A stretch of 5,946 nt of DNA from NCBI GenBank assembly GCA_023145185.1, contig JAGLEG010000492.1, positions 1 to 5,946 of the forward strand, given 5' to 3'. Positions 5,381 through 5,946 of this stretch are shown here, one piece after another; positions within the stretch are counted from its first letter, which is position 1, and each line of letters opens with the position of its first letter. The notes under the pieces were generated by a model. The model was given only the letters and a program-made list of their open reading frames with translations, did no database searches and was not told the DNA's origin. A program made the translations under genes and the position numbers. The DNA is from Thermoplasmata archaeon. GTDB taxonomy: Archaea > Thermoplasmatota > Penumbrarchaeia > Penumbrarchaeales > Penumbrarchaeaceae.

Positions 5381-5946
5381 ATGAAAGTAAAATGCCCAAA
5401 ATGCAAAACCGAGATGAAATACCCCTTCAAGGGATGCGATGAATGCGATTGGGTTGCCAAGGGCAAATATGCGAAAAAGGCCAAGGAGTTTGCCGAGAAG
5501 TACAGGAAAGATAAGGGCCTGGACAAGAAGAAGTCCAAGAAGAGGCCAGAGGAGGAGAAACCGAAGAAGAAGTCCTCTGGCAAGAAGAAGCCCAAGAAGA
5601 AGCTGGAGGAGGAGGAGCCCAAGAAGAAGTCCTCCGGCAAGAAGAAGCCCAAGAAGAAGCTGGAGGAGGAGAAGCCCAAGAAGAAGTCCTCCGGCAAGAA
5701 GAAGCCCAAGAAGAAGCTGGAGGAGGAGAAGCCCAAGAAGAAGTCCTCTGGTAAGAAGAAGTCCGGTAGAGGGGGCTTTTCGTTAACAGGCGGAGGAGAT
5801 GAGGGGGCAGTAAAGTCCTCCTATCATCCGGTCAGCCTTGACGATGATGATGATGATGAGGAGATCTTCGTTATCGGCGGCGGCAGCAAGAAGCATGATA
5901 AACCCAAGAAGAGACATCATCGTGAGGAGGAGGAAGAGGAAGAGGA
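5381..5946 (+). CDS. Zinc-ribbon protein with Lys-rich tandem repeats (3' end beyond window)
   Basis: The frame stays open to the window edge, giving 188 full codons. The N-terminus is a compact zinc ribbon: C5-P-K-C8, ten residues, C19-D-E-C22-D-W. A charged helical stretch (about 25-46) leads into 3.7 copies of a 19-residue unit, EEEKPKKKSSGKKKPKKKL (57-127), with 10 Lys per full unit. A Gly-rich piece (129-141) follows, then SYHPVSL, a D6E2 acidic run (154-161), the hydrophobic IFVIGGG, a KKHDKPKKRHHR basic patch and a poly-Glu run at the edge. There is no signal peptide or membrane helix in the visible part, so it is probably cytoplasmic. Lys/Pro-rich repeats of this kind occur in nucleic-acid-binding tails such as histone H1-like proteins, which suggests but does not prove DNA or RNA binding. 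It has its own promoter-like box and a strong ribosome binding site. I do not recognise a named family. Confidence 0.85.
   Translation, partial: MKVKCPKCKTEMKYPFKGCDECDWVAKGKYAKKAKEFAEKYRKDKGLDKKKSKKRPEEEKPKKKSSGKKKPKKKLEEEEPKKKSSGKKKPKKKLEEEKPKKKSSGKKKPKKKLEEEKPKKKSSGKKKSGRGGFSLTGGGDEGAVKSSYHPVSLDDDDDDEEIFVIGGGSKKHDKPKKRHHREEEEEEE
5549..5761 (+). repeat. 57-nt in-frame tandem repeat, about 3.7 copies
   Basis: Units occupy 5549-5605, 5606-5662, 5663-5719 and a partial 5720-5761, each coding for the 19-residue Lys-rich unit. Units 2 and 3 differ by one base (GAG against AAG, giving E against K). Unit 1 differs from unit 3 by three silent changes, and the partial unit 4 from unit 3 by two. The near-identity suggests recent expansion by slippage or unequal recombination. 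The high AAG/GAG content also produces long open frames in other frames and on the opposite strand that are not genes. Confidence 0.95.

Noticed and set aside
5377..5736. A - strand frame coding for a repeated Phe/Leu-rich protein
   Set aside because: The FFLGFF-type repeats are the complement of the AAG/GAG-rich tandem repeat. The + strand frame has a zinc ribbon and a Shine-Dalgarno.
5549..5761. A CRISPR-like array
   Set aside because: The units are contiguous with no unique spacers and keep a 3-base reading frame, so this is a protein-coding tandem repeat.
5439..5786. A + strand frame coding for an Arg-Ser/Arg-Pro-rich protein
   Set aside because: It is a frame-shifted reading of the same 57-nt repeat, starting inside the zinc-ribbon gene with no ribosome binding site.

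Overview
The window looks archaeal, most likely Thermoplasmatota, although no single marker gene fixes the lineage. Three things point this way. The translation starts carry strong Shine-Dalgarno sequences matching the archaeal GGAGGTGATC consensus, two of them as GAGGTGG exactly 5 nt before ATG. AT-rich BRE/TATA-like boxes sit about 50-65 bp ahead of two start codons. The large surface protein (beta-rich head, Fn3/Ig-like modules, calcium-binding repeats, one C-terminal membrane helix, acidic cytoplasmic zinc-ribbon tail) has an architecture common in that phylum. All genes are on the + strand.

Region 1 (2-1914) is a tightly packed three-gene block. It holds a tiny one-helix protein resembling the MetS-type small subunit of amino-acid importers, a 534-residue neurotransmitter:sodium symporter (NSS/SNF, LeuT fold), and a 72-residue winged-helix-like protein. 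Each junction overlaps by 14 nt, which implies co-transcription and probably translational coupling. The first two genes probably form one Na+-coupled amino-acid importer. The third may be a small regulator.

Region 2 (1915-2031) is a 117-bp intergenic stretch with a candidate promoter. It also holds a strong imperfect hairpin (1984-2016), whose core is an 18-bp near-perfect palindrome, ending 3 nt before the ribosome binding site of the next gene.

Region 3 (2032-5217) encodes one 1061-residue secreted, membrane-anchored surface protein. In order it has a Sec signal peptide, a beta-helix-like head, five modules of about 95-110 residues joined by D-x-x-x-P linkers, four regular calcium-binding repeats, a membrane helix, and a strongly acidic cytoplasmic tail with a CxxC-X10-CxxC zinc ribbon. 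Twenty N-glycosylation sequons lie in the outer part and none follow residue 690.

Region 4 (5218-5380) is a 163-bp intergenic stretch with small hairpins, an oligo-T/TATA-like box and a ribosome binding site.

Region 5 (5381 to the edge) is an incomplete gene for a protein with an N-terminal zinc ribbon of the same CxxC-X10-CxxC spacing, a 57-nt tandem repeat encoding a Lys-rich 19-residue unit, and an acidic/basic low-complexity end. No tRNA, rRNA, CRISPR array or mobile element was seen.
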